A DNA stretch of 64,000 nucleotides from Chryseobacterium paridis (GTDB lineage: Bacteria > Bacteroidota > Bacteroidia > Flavobacteriales > Weeksellaceae), in assembly GCF_016595215.1 (NCBI RefSeq), contig NZ_JAENHK010000001.1, positions 1 through 64,000 of the forward strand. Reading direction: 5' to 3'. Positions within the stretch are counted from its first letter, which is position 1, and each line of letters begins with the position of its first letter. A program made the position numbers and the translations under genes. The notes beneath the pieces are model-generated. The model did no database searches and was not told where the DNA came from. It saw only the letters and a program-made list of their open reading frames with translations. Below, piece by piece: positions 1-9,633 of the stretch.

Positions 1-63
1 TCTCTTTTCTTTCGCGTCCTCTAAAGCGTTTTTTCTGTCGTTATTGCTTCAGATTTGCGAGTG

Positions 64-95
64 CAAAAGTAAGTAATGTTTTTCATCTGACCAAA
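64..95 (-). promoter_or_regulatory. Leftward promoter 1 of 3
   Basis: On the minus strand a TTTG box (92-95) lies 20 bp upstream of TACTTTTG (64-71). This matches the Bacteroidetes primary-sigma consensus TTTG, 18-21 bp, TAnnTTTG. It is the promoter nearest the left edge, and transcription would run out of the window. Confidence 0.65.
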
Positions 96-190
96 TGTTT
101 CTGAAGAAAATTTTAAAGTTTTTTTTTCATTAACCCTAACCTCTCATTTCATTCAATCTCTATACTCCTACGCTCCCTTAATTGGGACTG

Positions 191-220
191 CAAAGATACA
201 AACTTTTTTGACTTTTCAAA
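191..220 (-). promoter_or_regulatory. Leftward promoter 2 of 3
   Basis: On the minus strand a TTTG box (217-220) lies 18 bp upstream of TATCTTTG (191-198), a good match to the Bacteroidetes promoter consensus. It is in tandem with the boxes at 64-95 and 304-336, all pointing left. Confidence 0.65.
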
Positions 221-303
221 ATAAATCTTTATTTATTTTTTTATCAGCCTCTCGTTCTTAATTACTCTTCTGCGCTACCTACTATCTCTCGTTTTCAGTG
301 GGG

Positions 304-336
304 CAAAAGTAGTACTTATTACCCTACACTTCCAAA
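304..336 (-). promoter_or_regulatory. Leftward promoter 3 of 3
   Basis: On the minus strand a TTTG box (333-336) lies 21 bp upstream of TACTTTTG (304-311). It is the most upstream of three tandem promoters. Stacked strong promoters with no gene between them are typical of stable-RNA operons. Confidence 0.65.
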
Positions 337-687
337 ATTATTTAACTTCAGATTCGATATAGTGGAAAAGTATTTAGCTAAGTAACTGGTATTACATAAT
401 TTAAAAACTCAATATACTTATCCACATTAACCAATTAATTTCTAACAGAGGATATAGATGGAGTTTATTGGCAGAATAACCTTATTATTATAGTGGAAAT
501 GATTTAAAAGAAACCTCCCTAAAAAGCTTTATTATATAAAAATTGAAACTTTTTGTGAATCCAACAGCTATTCTTCTGTTTACTATTTTATCGAAATGTT
601 TCAGATGATAGATTTTTTAGCTCTATAAATAGGTATAAAAGAAAACTTCTTTTCTGTATAAGAGCAATAATACAAAAAGGACGAATA

Positions 688-787
688 CTCTAGCCCCGAT
701 AGTAACGGCTACCCCGCAGTAAGCGTGGCTCTTAAAGAAGGCGATGGAACGAGGAGTATGAGTGGATAGCGGGATTAAGCTTCTAAG
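688..787 (+). ncRNA. Structured RNA, Flavo-1-like
   Basis: This is a GC-richer island in AT-rich intergenic DNA. The 5' segment AGCCCCGATAG (from 692) and the 3' segment GGATAGCGGGA (from 763) can pair through CCCG/CGGG, and an internal hairpin is possible around 711-727. From memory, this pattern recurs in intergenic regions of Chryseobacterium and Flavobacterium; the named class I associate with it is Flavo-1, but I could not run a covariance search. It contains no sensible ORF. The palindrome GATGAAGACTTCATC at 800-814 could end the transcript. The orientation is taken from the conserved motif order. Confidence 0.5.
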
Positions 788-835
788 AAAAAAGGGAAAG
801 ATGAAGACTTCATCGTAGGTTAATAAATTATCTGA

Positions 836-1195
836 TCAGAAAAACCGCTTAATAAGTACCTTATATATATAGTATCCAAGAAGGCATCCAATAATATCTG
901 CCACTATATCTAAGGTTTCCATAGATCTTCCAAGACCCATCTCTTCCTGCAATATTTCTGTAAGGAAGGCATATATAAGGATGATCTGAAAGAAGTAAGA
1001 GAATTTGATTTTGGGGAAAGTTGCAATAAAGCAAAACCCAAGCATTGCAAATATACTTACGTGCAAAACTTTATCGAATCCATTGAACATAAAAAAATAT
1101 TCGTGGTTCTCTTCTCCGGGCTTGAGAAGCATATAAGTAAGAAATGCCCAATAAATGGGCAATATCTTACTAAATATTTTTGAAATTCTATCCAA
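836..1195 (-). CDS. VanZ-like family membrane protein
   Basis: Small integral membrane protein with about four hydrophobic segments. It has the VanZ-like features of a DKVLHVSIFAMLGF helix, a glutamate-rich turn (LTEILQEEMGLGRSMETLD) and a final DIVADIIGCLLGYY helix. VanZ itself gives low-level teicoplanin resistance, but the flavobacterial relatives have no established role. An upstream ATG at 1252 would bury 65 bp in gcvH. The TTG at 1195 (reading MDRISKIFSKILPIYW) overlaps gcvH by only 8 bp and fits translational coupling, so I chose it, giving 119 residues. Co-transcription with gcvH is likely. Confidence 0.7.
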   Translation of the reverse strand: MDRISKIFSKILPIYWAFLTYMLLKPGEENHEYFFMFNGFDKVLHVSIFAMLGFCFIATFPKIKFSYFFQIILIYAFLTEILQEEMGLGRSMETLDIVADIIGCLLGYYIYKVLIKRFF

Positions 1196-1565
1196 TGATA
1201 GCCTGGTATTCTTCCGCAGAAAGTAAATCAGACTGATCTGCACCATCAGCAATCTCTAATTTAATGATCCATCCATCACCATAAGGGTCAGTATTCAATA
1301 ATTCAGGTTGAGCTTCTAACTCTGAATTGAATTCTGTAACTTTTCCTGCGATAGGTAAGAATAGATCTGAAACAGTCTTTACTGCTTCTACACTTCCAAA
1401 TACAGCTCCATTGTCAAGATCGTCATCTACAGTATCTATATCAACATATACAATATCTCCAAGCTCTCCCTGTGCAAAATCTGTAATACCAATAGTAGCT
1501 ACGTTTCCTTCAATCTTGATCCACTCGTGATCTTTAGTGTACTTTAATTCCGATGGTGTGTTCAT
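1188..1565 (-). CDS. gcvH: Glycine cleavage system H protein
   Basis: This lipoyl carrier of the glycine cleavage complex shuttles the aminomethyl group from the P protein to the T and L proteins. At 125 residues it has the usual length. The lipoylation motif GSVEAVKTVSDL is present, with the acceptor at Lys63. The N-terminal KYTKDHEWI segment is typical. gcvP, gcvT and lpd are not nearby, so the cleavage genes are scattered, as is usual in Flavobacteriia. The 3' end overlaps the VanZ-like gene. Confidence 0.96.
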   Translation of the reverse strand: MNTPSELKYTKDHEWIKIEGNVATIGITDFAQGELGDIVYVDIDTVDDDLDNGAVFGSVEAVKTVSDLFLPIAGKVTEFNSELEAQPELLNTDPYGDGWIIKLEIADGADQSDLLSAEEYQAIIG

Positions 1566-1740
1566 TTTTTGATTTTTATTATTCTACAAATTTATTCAAA
1601 ATTCTATAAGCTCCAAAAAAAGAATGTTTGTTTATTTAAAATGTTTTTAAAGCTTATCACTGTAGCAAAGCTTAATTAATTTATCATGCTGTAAATATAC
1701 TTCCATCTGTTTTTATTACATGTACTCTATTTAAAAGAAA

Positions 1741-1766
1741 ATCCCCTTCTATGACAAGAAGGGGAT
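1741..1766 (-). terminator. Terminator after sprA
   Basis: A perfect 10-bp stem (1741-1750 with 1757-1766) encloses a 6-nt loop. On the minus strand it is followed by TTTTCTTTT. It lies about 25 bp past the sprA stop codon and closes the ruvA-sprA unit. Confidence 0.85.
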
Positions 1767-1791
1767 CAACTAATATGGAAATAATTGTTAT

Positions 1792-4700
1792 TTAAAAGCC
1801 TCCGGAATCGCCAAATGTAAATGTTGCAGACAATCCAGCTCTAACAGTTGATAGCGGGAATGCTGTAGAGATTTTGTATTTAGAAGTCATTTGCTCATAG
1901 AATACTCTTAAGTTTAGATTTTCAGAAACATTATAATCTGCAGAAAGCTTTATGTTCATTAATCTTTGTCCTCCTGTAAGTTGAGAATCATCTAATAATA
2001 TATTCGTAACACTTGTTCTGCTATCTCTCAATGAGAAGTCTCCACGGATATTGAGATCACTTCCCTTACCTTTACCTCGTCTTCTGGTGTCATTCACACC
2101 TAATCTGAAGTTACGGATGATATATCCTAGTCTAACTACATATTCTGTGTTTGCATCTTCTGTAAGCGTTTGGTTAACCAATCCTAATAACAACATTCTG
2201 TTTCTGTTGTATTGAATACCAAACTGCATATTGTTTCTCATAGTAACATCAACTCCAATCAATGGTGAGAAAGATTCCACATATCCTACCTGAGAGAATG
2301 TAAATGGATTGATTCTATTTCCATTCACATCAAAGAGACTACCATTGGTTGAAATCGCATTAAAATAATCAATACTTGACTGAATTCCCGTTGCTGTATA
2401 AGTAGCATTATAACTATGTAAAATATCAAACTTAGAGAACTGACCATTGATAATTGGTACATTTCTTAAACCTGAATAAGTTACCTTCCAGTTTGGAATT
2501 GGTAATCCTGCTTTTTTGGCATCTCCAATTGCTTTAGGAGATTTCCCTTCAACTGCTGCCCTAAATGCAGGTATTAAAACATATGCATTACCAATACCAT
2601 ATCCGTCAGTGAAACCATTATTATCTGTAGTAGCAGGATTTCCCATTTGCTGAGAAATAGCTCGCGCGTTCTGTCTAATGGATTGATATACGGCTGCACC
2701 ATCCTTGAAGGAAGTCTTCAAAAGTACCACGGAATTTGAATAAGTAATCAAATCATTCGCAAATGTATAATCATGATTGGTTCTACCTAGATTAAGTCGA
2801 TTATTATATCCTGTCTGTGAAAAATTTCTATTATAATTATGCAATACACTGACATCAATCCTTAAGTCATTCATTGGCACAACCTGCAAATTGGCTCTTA
2901 GTTCTCTTGTTGACATTCGAACGTATGGATCAGTCATATAGTCGGAACCACTCACCCAACCATTCTCAATTACTGTTCTTCGAATATCTGCTTGTGACCC
3001 TAATAGGAATCCAATAGTAGGACCACCTAACGTTTGTCCATACCCATACCAATTTGGTGCAGATAGCAAACCTGGTAATACAGTTCCATTATTTTCTGAA
3101 TAGTTAACATCCAACTGTTTTAAAGAAGTAAGTAAAAATGCTGCACTTTGTAAAACAGTCAGTCTATTTTTAAACTTATAGTTTTTAAACTTATATCTTT
3201 TCTTTTCCCATTGCTGTGTATACACATTATTCAATGAGTCAATCTCCTGCTTACGTTTTGAAAGTTTGGTCGCTATGTTTTTGAAATATTTGAACTGACC
3301 AAAGAACTTAGGGAAATCAGCTGTTGCAGTTGCTTGAATAACATTAGTGTTTTGTCCTATTGATCCTAAACTTTCTGATTTTTGAGTATCTGGATTAACA
3401 AAACTGTATAAAGCAGTAGATCTGGCATTCCAATTATAAGTAAATCCATAACCTAATTCGGCATCGATAAAATCAAGGTACGGTAAGTATTGGAACGGCA
3501 GTTTATAATTTAACTGTACTCTATGGTTATATAAGACAGGTCTTCCCGCTCTGAATACATTTCCAAAAATTGAAGAATTATCCATTGTATTTACATCAAC
3601 GTTATCATTCAATGTTCTTGTTGCAGAATTGATCTCTAATTTTAATGATTTCGTAAAATTAAATCCTAAACCATATTGCCATCCAAAATAGAAGTTTCTA
3701 TTTCTAATCGCTTGAGATTGATCATTAAAATTACCATTGATAATAGCATCAACACTTCGGAACTCAAGTTCATTGTAATTCCTATCAATTTCTGTTCTGA
3801 AAGAGAACCTTGTAGGAATTGGATTAAGATTAAATTCTTTGACCCATCTCAAATACTTCGTTGACTTAGCCGTATCACTAATCATCTTATTAAATGGCTT
3901 GATCACCCAAGGTTTGAAAGTATAATTATAATCTACATAACCTCTAAGATACTGTCGATAATTTTTCTTGGTATAAATATCCCTGAAGAAATCATCGTTG
4001 TACACTGCAGTAACTGAAACATTTTCTACATCATAAAATTTAGGTTTCTTATTAGGATTCACTCTTTCCTTATGCATATTAACAACTCCTAAACTTCTCT
4101 GTTGAGTGTAGGTTCTTGCTACCTTTTTGAGCTGCTCTCTGTTTGGTGCATTCTTAAACTCAACGTCTGTATCTAGTGGATTATACTTAGGATCTTCAAT
4201 AGTTTGTGCGTAAGAATAATTAACCGGAATCTTAACCCCTGTTTTTTCAGGAAGGAATTTATCTAGATTAATAGCAGTATTAATACTAAATGCTGACTGT
4301 GTAGACTGGTTTCTTTCTGCAGGTTTTGAATCAATATTTCCAAATCCAACTGATGTATAAGACCCATTGGCGTTTACTACTGCAAAATCACCAAGATTAA
4401 AGTTTAAACTTGCATTTCCTGCATACCCTCCTTTATTATCAATCTCCGAAAGTCGAATTTCATTAACCCATAATATTCTATCAGGAAGAGCTGCCCTAGT
4501 ATCTCCATTCCTAATACCGATTACTATAGTTGTGATATTTCCTAAACTTGGACGTCCTTTAATATAAATATTTTTAAGAGCATCCCCTTCACCAAATACT
4601 GCATCTCTAATTCTCTTTGAAATATCATTTGGTGCACTTTTATCTCTTCTAATCTTCGCATCAACGAAATTTTGAATTTCCAGATCAACATCATTTTCCA

Positions 4701-7700
4701 TAGGCCATATCTCCATTGGAGTGGTCGCTGTTTTTGCTGTGATCTTCAATGAAGATTCATATTCATAGTAATTATCTGCAGCATCACTTCCGAAGCGGAT
4801 AAAAAATTTAGTTCTCGGATCCATACCATCACCACTTCCAGTAGGATCTTCAGCATGTACAAAAAGTTTTAACTTTTTATACCTTCTCATATCTAATGTT
4901 GTGTTTTTAAACACCCCTCTTGATTGTCCAGACGGAAGACTCTTGACTTTTAAATACAATGAACTTTCATTTTGTCTTTGTACACCTGCGTTTCCACTTA
5001 GGATTTGTCTGTCTATTCCTGGAGGCAAAACATAAGGAGGTTGATTTAGAGCATTTTCTTCAATATTAACACTTCCTATTTCAAAATTTGCAAGGTCACC
5101 GGAAGATAAATCATTAACCCCTTCAGTCCCTGGATCAGTAGCCCCAACTTCTCCTGTCGCTGCAGTTTTTTTAGGATATTTTCTCCAGTCTGACCTTACT
5201 AAATCCATTGTTCCAAATCTTATGGTAGAAGTCTGATCAAAACCTGTCAATAACATTCTTGCAAATCTTACATTATTAAGAACTCCAGGATTATGATCTC
5301 CAGCATCCATTACATATTGTGAAACAGGAATTCTGAATAAGTACCATTTTACAGGTGATGTCTGTCCATTTTGAAATTGTGCCTGAACTGTTTTTACATC
5401 AACAATATTATTATCCCCTAAAACTAAACTTCCTGGATCTAACTTAATCTGATATTCGTTATAGTTCTCACTTTGATCAAGGTTATAATCTTTATTGATA
5501 TCTTCTGCATCAGGAGTTTGAGAAGAAACCTCTAATGAGTTACTTTGTGAGTTTCCTTCAGGACCTCTGAAGTATTTATATCTCTGAACCAATGATGATG
5601 CCTGAGTTCCAGTAAACCTTGCTGACATATAGAATACAAAATCATCCACCGCAGGGTCAGCAATATTGGTCACTGGATTGGTAAATGTATTTCCAAATCT
5701 CATGGACTCCTGGTCTGAAGTTAAACCATCATATCCGGCATCCTGTACAGTCCTGTCTTGTCCTTCACTTGAGAAAGCATAGAGAATAGGAGGTTGTTTT
5801 GGTTGTGTTCCCCAATTTGAACTTGTTGTAACTGATGGTGCAGAACCTGTTGGCAATCCATTTTCATACTGCATAAAACCATCTTTTAGTACATCTTCAG
5901 ACACGTTACCTAACTGAAGTAATAATTTTGGATTAGCTCCTAAATTATTTCCATCAGCATACGGATCCATCATCCAAAATTCAACATATTCAATATTTGA
6001 ATTCACAAAATTGGATACACTAATAGGCCTCATAATACCTGCCCATCTTTGTTGGGTAGCCTCATTATTCGGATTGACATTATAAGGACCTTTTTCCGCT
6101 GGGTAGTAAGAAATATCAAATGTGTTGGTAAAAGTTTGCTCACCAGCAACAAAATCTCTGTTATTATAAATCTCTGAATATTGTACCCTTCTGGAAGCAT
6201 GATTGGAAACTGATTGAGGAGTAATCCCTGCAGGAGGTCTTCCTCCTACTCCCCAGAACCTAGGGTCAATAGTATACCACGATAAAAGTCCTCTTCCATA
6301 TCCATTCGTAAGATCATTGCTGGCACCTGCACCTTGGAATACCCCACCTGATTTTTCAGGTTTAGAAGCTAAACTCCATGCTGCAGGCTCTTTTAATGAT
6401 ATTTTTGATGTGGTCTGTTCAAAATCATCAATATAGGATTGATCATTTGTTCCTTTATTTAATCCCGGAAGTAAGTAGGCACCCTCCATTTTAAAGTTTA
6501 AATTGGATGGAGCTTCGGTCTTCACCATTGGAATTTTATTGGTGAGTCTTGTAAGGAAAGGAAGCTGGTTGTTGTACATCAAATTAATTCCAGCCATTGT
6601 ATTATTAACAGCCTCCTGCCCATAATTTACCTTTTGGGTAAGTGGAGATTCAGAATAATTGACAACAGTAGCTCCTAAAATAAAGTTTTCATTAAATCTT
6701 CTCTCGAGATTTAATCCTAGAAATCGTTTTCTTTGAGTATTAAAAGTTAATTGATTTTCTAACGAAATGTTAATAGCCTGTCCGGACTGTTTTACATTTT
6801 CGTTGATAATGGTAACCGTTCCTAGCATATAGTCTACGGTATAATCTATTCCTTCTGTCAGTTGGACACCATTAGCAGAAACTTTTACAGAACCTTGAGG
6901 AACATTCACTGCACCCAAAGAGATTCCCTGCCCTGCTGTTCCTTTGTATCGTCCTTCAAGTGTATAACGTTTAGGGACATATGTTGCAAACTGTTTTTGT
7001 TGATTATAAATATCTGTTTGAACAAACTGAGGGTTACTTGATCCCAGAACACCCGCCATGTAGCTACCAAAAGGTTGTGTTTTCGTGAAAATAACCTTAC
7101 CATTTTCTGGTCTGATTGTGATTCCGTTTACAAAGTCAAATATACCATCTCCTGTGGTTCCACCACTATTGTTCTGTATATCTCCGTTCATGTTCAAACG
7201 ATCCCAATTCAATAACTTCAGTAAGTTGATATCTTTAACACTTGTATTGGGAAGGTAGTTTACTTTACCTCCGGTTTGAGCATCTCTGTAAAGCACATTC
7301 AAGATGAATCCATCCTGGCTTATTTGCCCGGCATCTAACGAGTAGATATTCTTCATCATCAATGGCCACATAGGAGAAGATACATTCACCGTAGTGTTTG
7401 ATCTTAAAACTTTAGTAATAAGAACAGGGCTCTCTTCCGAGAATTCCCCTACTTTATATACTTTATTGGCTCCGTCCGTATAGGAATAGGAAACCGCTAA
7501 AAGCTGGCCGTCATTTAATTTCTGATTTAATGAAATATACCCCAGCTTAGGTTCCAATGTATATTCGCTGGTATTTAATCTTCTTGCTTTTTTATTAAAA
7601 ATAAAGTTTTCCCCTTCTACATATGGCACCGAAGCCCCAGTTGCATCTGGGAGAGACTGATTTTTGATAAGATCGTTATAATTAATACCGGGATCTCTTG

Positions 7701-8871
7701 TCCCCATCGTAGTTGAAATCGCCTGATAAAGATTATTGTTAGGGTTGTCAGGAAGTATTCCGTCCTTATCTCCTAAATCTCTAATTCCGACAATACTTTT
7801 TTGAGCGGCAAGATTACTATTTCCTTGATCCAATACCCAGACTTCCATCCTCGTGATATTAATTCTCGAATTGATCTGAGGATAATTGGTTAGCGCCCTA
7901 TCATAGTTATCTAAGAAATAATGTCCTACAAAGTAGTGTTGATTGTCTTCATAATCTATCGCATCAATCTTAAAGGTATTTACAGCACCACCACCCTGGA
8001 CTACAATATTTCGAGCTTCTCCCTGTTGTTGGGAAAGTACTACTGTTCCAAAAGTTTTCCCTAGCTGGAATTCCGTTTTAACCCCAAATAAAGACTGAGA
8101 ACCTCTAATTAAACTTGTAGAAAGGGGCATGTTAACATTACCAAATTCTACTCTTTTGATGATCTTATCTTCAGATCCGGCTCCTGGTGCATTGACATCG
8201 CCAAGTCCTTTTTGCTGCAAATCTTTCCAGCTTCCCTTTGCTTGCCAGACCAAGTTCATTCTGTTCTCAAATGCAAAACCACTTTGGGTATCATAGTTGG
8301 CTTTTAACTGAAGGTTCTCCCCAACTTTCCCCAACAACCCAAGCTGAATCCTCTGATTAATATCAAAGGTAAAACTGGTTCTGTTTTGTGGTAAAATTAA
8401 TGGGTTATCGATCTTTTGATAAAGACCGGCAAAGTCAAAGGATGCAAATCCTGTAGGAATAATTTCTATTTTATTACTTCCAAAAATAGTTTCAAAAAGC
8501 TTGTTACGAATGGTTAAAGCAGGAATTAAGCCTTTTCTCTGTGCATCACTTTTATCTTTTCTGAAAAGTAAATTGTATTTGTCTGATTTATCTTTGTAAT
8601 AGGCTTTTGTCTGACTTGCGAGCATAAATTCCTTATACTCTTGGGGAGACATAGCTGTCGGTGGCCCTGTTACCGTATTTCCAATCTTAGGATATACGTA
8701 GTACATTCCGGTTTTTATATCGTAAAATGCTTCGAATTGTGTAGGGTCCGCCAGTTCGTAGTCTTTCTTAATAATTGCGGTGTCTCGTCGTACCTGTGCA
8801 AAAGTACTTACTGACATACACAAGAACGACAGGAACAGGAATATATTGAGATACTTATTATTTGCCACCAA
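1792..8871 (-). CDS. sprA: Cell-surface gliding/T9SS translocon protein SprA
   Basis: SprA (Sov in Porphyromonas) forms the giant outer-membrane beta-barrel through which type IX secretion cargo leaves the cell; it is also needed for gliding in motile species. The 2359-residue length fits the family (about 2400). A signal peptide (hydrophobic NIFLFLSFLCMSVSTFAQ) precedes a long chain of beta-rich repeats, and the protein ends in an aromatic C terminus, as expected of an outer-membrane barrel. The start is TTG at 8871 or GTG at 8868; neither changes the signal peptide. It lies 3 bp after the ruvA stop, an arrangement I recall as common in Flavobacteriia. It implies a working type IX system, consistent with the type IX cargo found elsewhere in this window. 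Confidence 0.95.
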   Translation of the reverse strand: MVANNKYLNIFLFLSFLCMSVSTFAQVRRDTAIIKKDYELADPTQFEAFYDIKTGMYYVYPKIGNTVTGPPTAMSPQEYKEFMLASQTKAYYKDKSDKYNLLFRKDKSDAQRKGLIPALTIRNKLFETIFGSNKIEIIPTGFASFDFAGLYQKIDNPLILPQNRTSFTFDINQRIQLGLLGKVGENLQLKANYDTQSGFAFENRMNLVWQAKGSWKDLQQKGLGDVNAPGAGSEDKIIKRVEFGNVNMPLSTSLIRGSQSLFGVKTEFQLGKTFGTVVLSQQQGEARNIVVQGGGAVNTFKIDAIDYEDNQHYFVGHYFLDNYDRALTNYPQINSRINITRMEVWVLDQGNSNLAAQKSIVGIRDLGDKDGILPDNPNNNLYQAISTTMGTRDPGINYNDLIKNQSLPDATGASVPYVEGENFIFNKKARRLNTSEYTLEPKLGYISLNQKLNDGQLLAVSYSYTDGANKVYKVGEFSEESPVLITKVLRSNTTVNVSSPMWPLMMKNIYSLDAGQISQDGFILNVLYRDAQTGGKVNYLPNTSVKDINLLKLLNWDRLNMNGDIQNNSGGTTGDGIFDFVNGITIRPENGKVIFTKTQPFGSYMAGVLGSSNPQFVQTDIYNQQKQFATYVPKRYTLEGRYKGTAGQGISLGAVNVPQGSVKVSANGVQLTEGIDYTVDYMLGTVTIINENVKQSGQAINISLENQLTFNTQRKRFLGLNLERRFNENFILGATVVNYSESPLTQKVNYGQEAVNNTMAGINLMYNNQLPFLTRLTNKIPMVKTEAPSNLNFKMEGAYLLPGLNKGTNDQSYIDDFEQTTSKISLKEPAAWSLASKPEKSGGVFQGAGASNDLTNGYGRGLLSWYTIDPRFWGVGGRPPAGITPQSVSNHASRRVQYSEIYNNRDFVAGEQTFTNTFDISYYPAEKGPYNVNPNNEATQQRWAGIMRPISVSNFVNSNIEYVEFWMMDPYADGNNLGANPKLLLQLGNVSEDVLKDGFMQYENGLPTGSAPSVTTSSNWGTQPKQPPILYAFSSEGQDRTVQDAGYDGLTSDQESMRFGNTFTNPVTNIADPAVDDFVFYMSARFTGTQASSLVQRYKYFRGPEGNSQSNSLEVSSQTPDAEDINKDYNLDQSENYNEYQIKLDPGSLVLGDNNIVDVKTVQAQFQNGQTSPVKWYLFRIPVSQYVMDAGDHNPGVLNNVRFARMLLTGFDQTSTIRFGTMDLVRSDWRKYPKKTAATGEVGATDPGTEGVNDLSSGDLANFEIGSVNIEENALNQPPYVLPPGIDRQILSGNAGVQRQNESSLYLKVKSLPSGQSRGVFKNTTLDMRRYKKLKLFVHAEDPTGSGDGMDPRTKFFIRFGSDAADNYYEYESSLKITAKTATTPMEIWPMENDVDLEIQNFVDAKIRRDKSAPNDISKRIRDAVFGEGDALKNIYIKGRPSLGNITTIVIGIRNGDTRAALPDRILWVNEIRLSEIDNKGGYAGNASLNFNLGDFAVVNANGSYTSVGFGNIDSKPAERNQSTQSAFSINTAINLDKFLPEKTGVKIPVNYSYAQTIEDPKYNPLDTDVEFKNAPNREQLKKVARTYTQQRSLGVVNMHKERVNPNKKPKFYDVENVSVTAVYNDDFFRDIYTKKNYRQYLRGYVDYNYTFKPWVIKPFNKMISDTAKSTKYLRWVKEFNLNPIPTRFSFRTEIDRNYNELEFRSVDAIINGNFNDQSQAIRNRNFYFGWQYGLGFNFTKSLKLEINSATRTLNDNVDVNTMDNSSIFGNVFRAGRPVLYNHRVQLNYKLPFQYLPYLDFIDAELGYGFTYNWNARSTALYSFVNPDTQKSESLGSIGQNTNVIQATATADFPKFFGQFKYFKNIATKLSKRKQEIDSLNNVYTQQWEKKRYKFKNYKFKNRLTVLQSAAFLLTSLKQLDVNYSENNGTVLPGLLSAPNWYGYGQTLGGPTIGFLLGSQADIRRTVIENGWVSGSDYMTDPYVRMSTRELRANLQVVPMNDLRIDVSVLHNYNRNFSQTGYNNRLNLGRTNHDYTFANDLITYSNSVVLLKTSFKDGAAVYQSIRQNARAISQQMGNPATTDNNGFTDGYGIGNAYVLIPAFRAAVEGKSPKAIGDAKKAGLPIPNWKVTYSGLRNVPIINGQFSKFDILHSYNATYTATGIQSSIDYFNAISTNGSLFDVNGNRINPFTFSQVGYVESFSPLIGVDVTMRNNMQFGIQYNRNRMLLLGLVNQTLTEDANTEYVVRLGYIIRNFRLGVNDTRRRGKGKGSDLNIRGDFSLRDSRTSVTNILLDDSQLTGGQRLMNIKLSADYNVSENLNLRVFYEQMTSKYKISTAFPLSTVRAGLSATFTFGDSGGF

Positions 8872-8874
8872 ATG

Positions 8875-9459
8875 TTAAAGGTTTTTTAAAATTTGTTTCA
8901 CCAATTCTTCTACTGAAATACTTGGATTTTGTTTTATCATGCGATCTGCAATCTTCTCGCTCATGCGTTTAGGAATTCCTAAAACTTCTAATGCAGATAA
9001 CGATTCTTCCTTGATTTTATTATTTGCAACTGTAGAAATATTTTCTTCCGGGTTGCTGAATTTTTGGACTTTATCCTTCAAATCTACGATGATTCTTTCT
9101 GCTGTTTTAGCCCCTATCCCTTTAGCTTTTTGAATCAATGCACTATTGCCTGAAAGTATCGCTGAAGCAATCTCATCAAGGCTTAATGTCGACAACAAAA
9201 TAAGAGCAGAAACTGCTCCAACACCATTAACACTTATTAACAGATTGAACATTTCTTTTTCTAAACGACTGTTAAAGCCGAATAGTAAATGTGCATCTTC
9301 CCGAATAATCTGTTGAATAAATAAAAAGGTCTCCTGATTAAGTGTCAGAGTTTGTGAGGTCATTAAACTAATGCCCGTATAGTAACCAACTCCATTGACG
9401 TTGATTACAGCATAAGTTGGCGTAAGTTCTTGAACAATGCCTTGTAAAGAAAATATCAT
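8875..9459 (-). CDS. ruvA: Holliday junction helicase subunit RuvA
   Basis: RuvA binds four-way junctions and loads the RuvB motor during recombinational repair. It has 194 residues, the standard length. An N-terminal OB-fold (MIFSLQGIVQELTPTYAVI) is followed by two helix-hairpin-helix motifs (LISVNGVGAVSALILL and KAKGIGAKTAERIIVDL) and a C-terminal RuvB-binding domain (EESLSALEVLGIPKRMSEKI). It is transcribed with sprA directly downstream. ruvB and ruvC are not in the window. Confidence 0.96.
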   Translation of the reverse strand: MIFSLQGIVQELTPTYAVINVNGVGYYTGISLMTSQTLTLNQETFLFIQQIIREDAHLLFGFNSRLEKEMFNLLISVNGVGAVSALILLSTLSLDEIASAILSGNSALIQKAKGIGAKTAERIIVDLKDKVQKFSNPEENISTVANNKIKEESLSALEVLGIPKRMSEKIADRMIKQNPSISVEELVKQILKNL

Positions 9460-9580
9460 TATAATTTTTTAAAACTCCCAAATATAGTAATTTAAACTAA
9501 TTAATGTTTTCATTTCACGTACGAATGATTTTTAACTTAAATTTTGAGGTGATATTCAATCATTTGGTTTAAAAACAAAA

Positions 9581-9599
9581 AACTCCAAAATTTGGAGTT
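9581..9599 (-). terminator. Terminator after malic enzyme
   Basis: The stem AACTCCAAA/TTTGGAGTT has a minimal loop. On the minus strand it is followed by a T-rich run. It lies 35 bp past the malic enzyme stop and separates it from ruvA. Confidence 0.8.
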
Positions 9600-9633
9600 T
9601 TCAATATTTATTTAAACAATTTGTTAAAAAAGA

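Larger units (their letters stand above)
1..687. other. Gene-free region with leftward promoters
   Basis: No open reading frame of plausible quality was found on either strand. The left third holds three tandem minus-strand promoters, listed separately. The stretch at 1-63, read on the minus strand, has the look of an untranslated rRNA leader, so an rRNA operon probably starts just beyond the left edge; this is inference from promoter multiplicity and leader style. From about 340 to 687 the DNA is very AT-rich and I see nothing recognisable in it. Confidence 0.5.

Noticed and set aside
3676-3864. Plus-strand ORFs opposite sprA and other large minus-strand genes
   Set aside because: They are short antisense shadows with no recognisable motifs or upstream signals.
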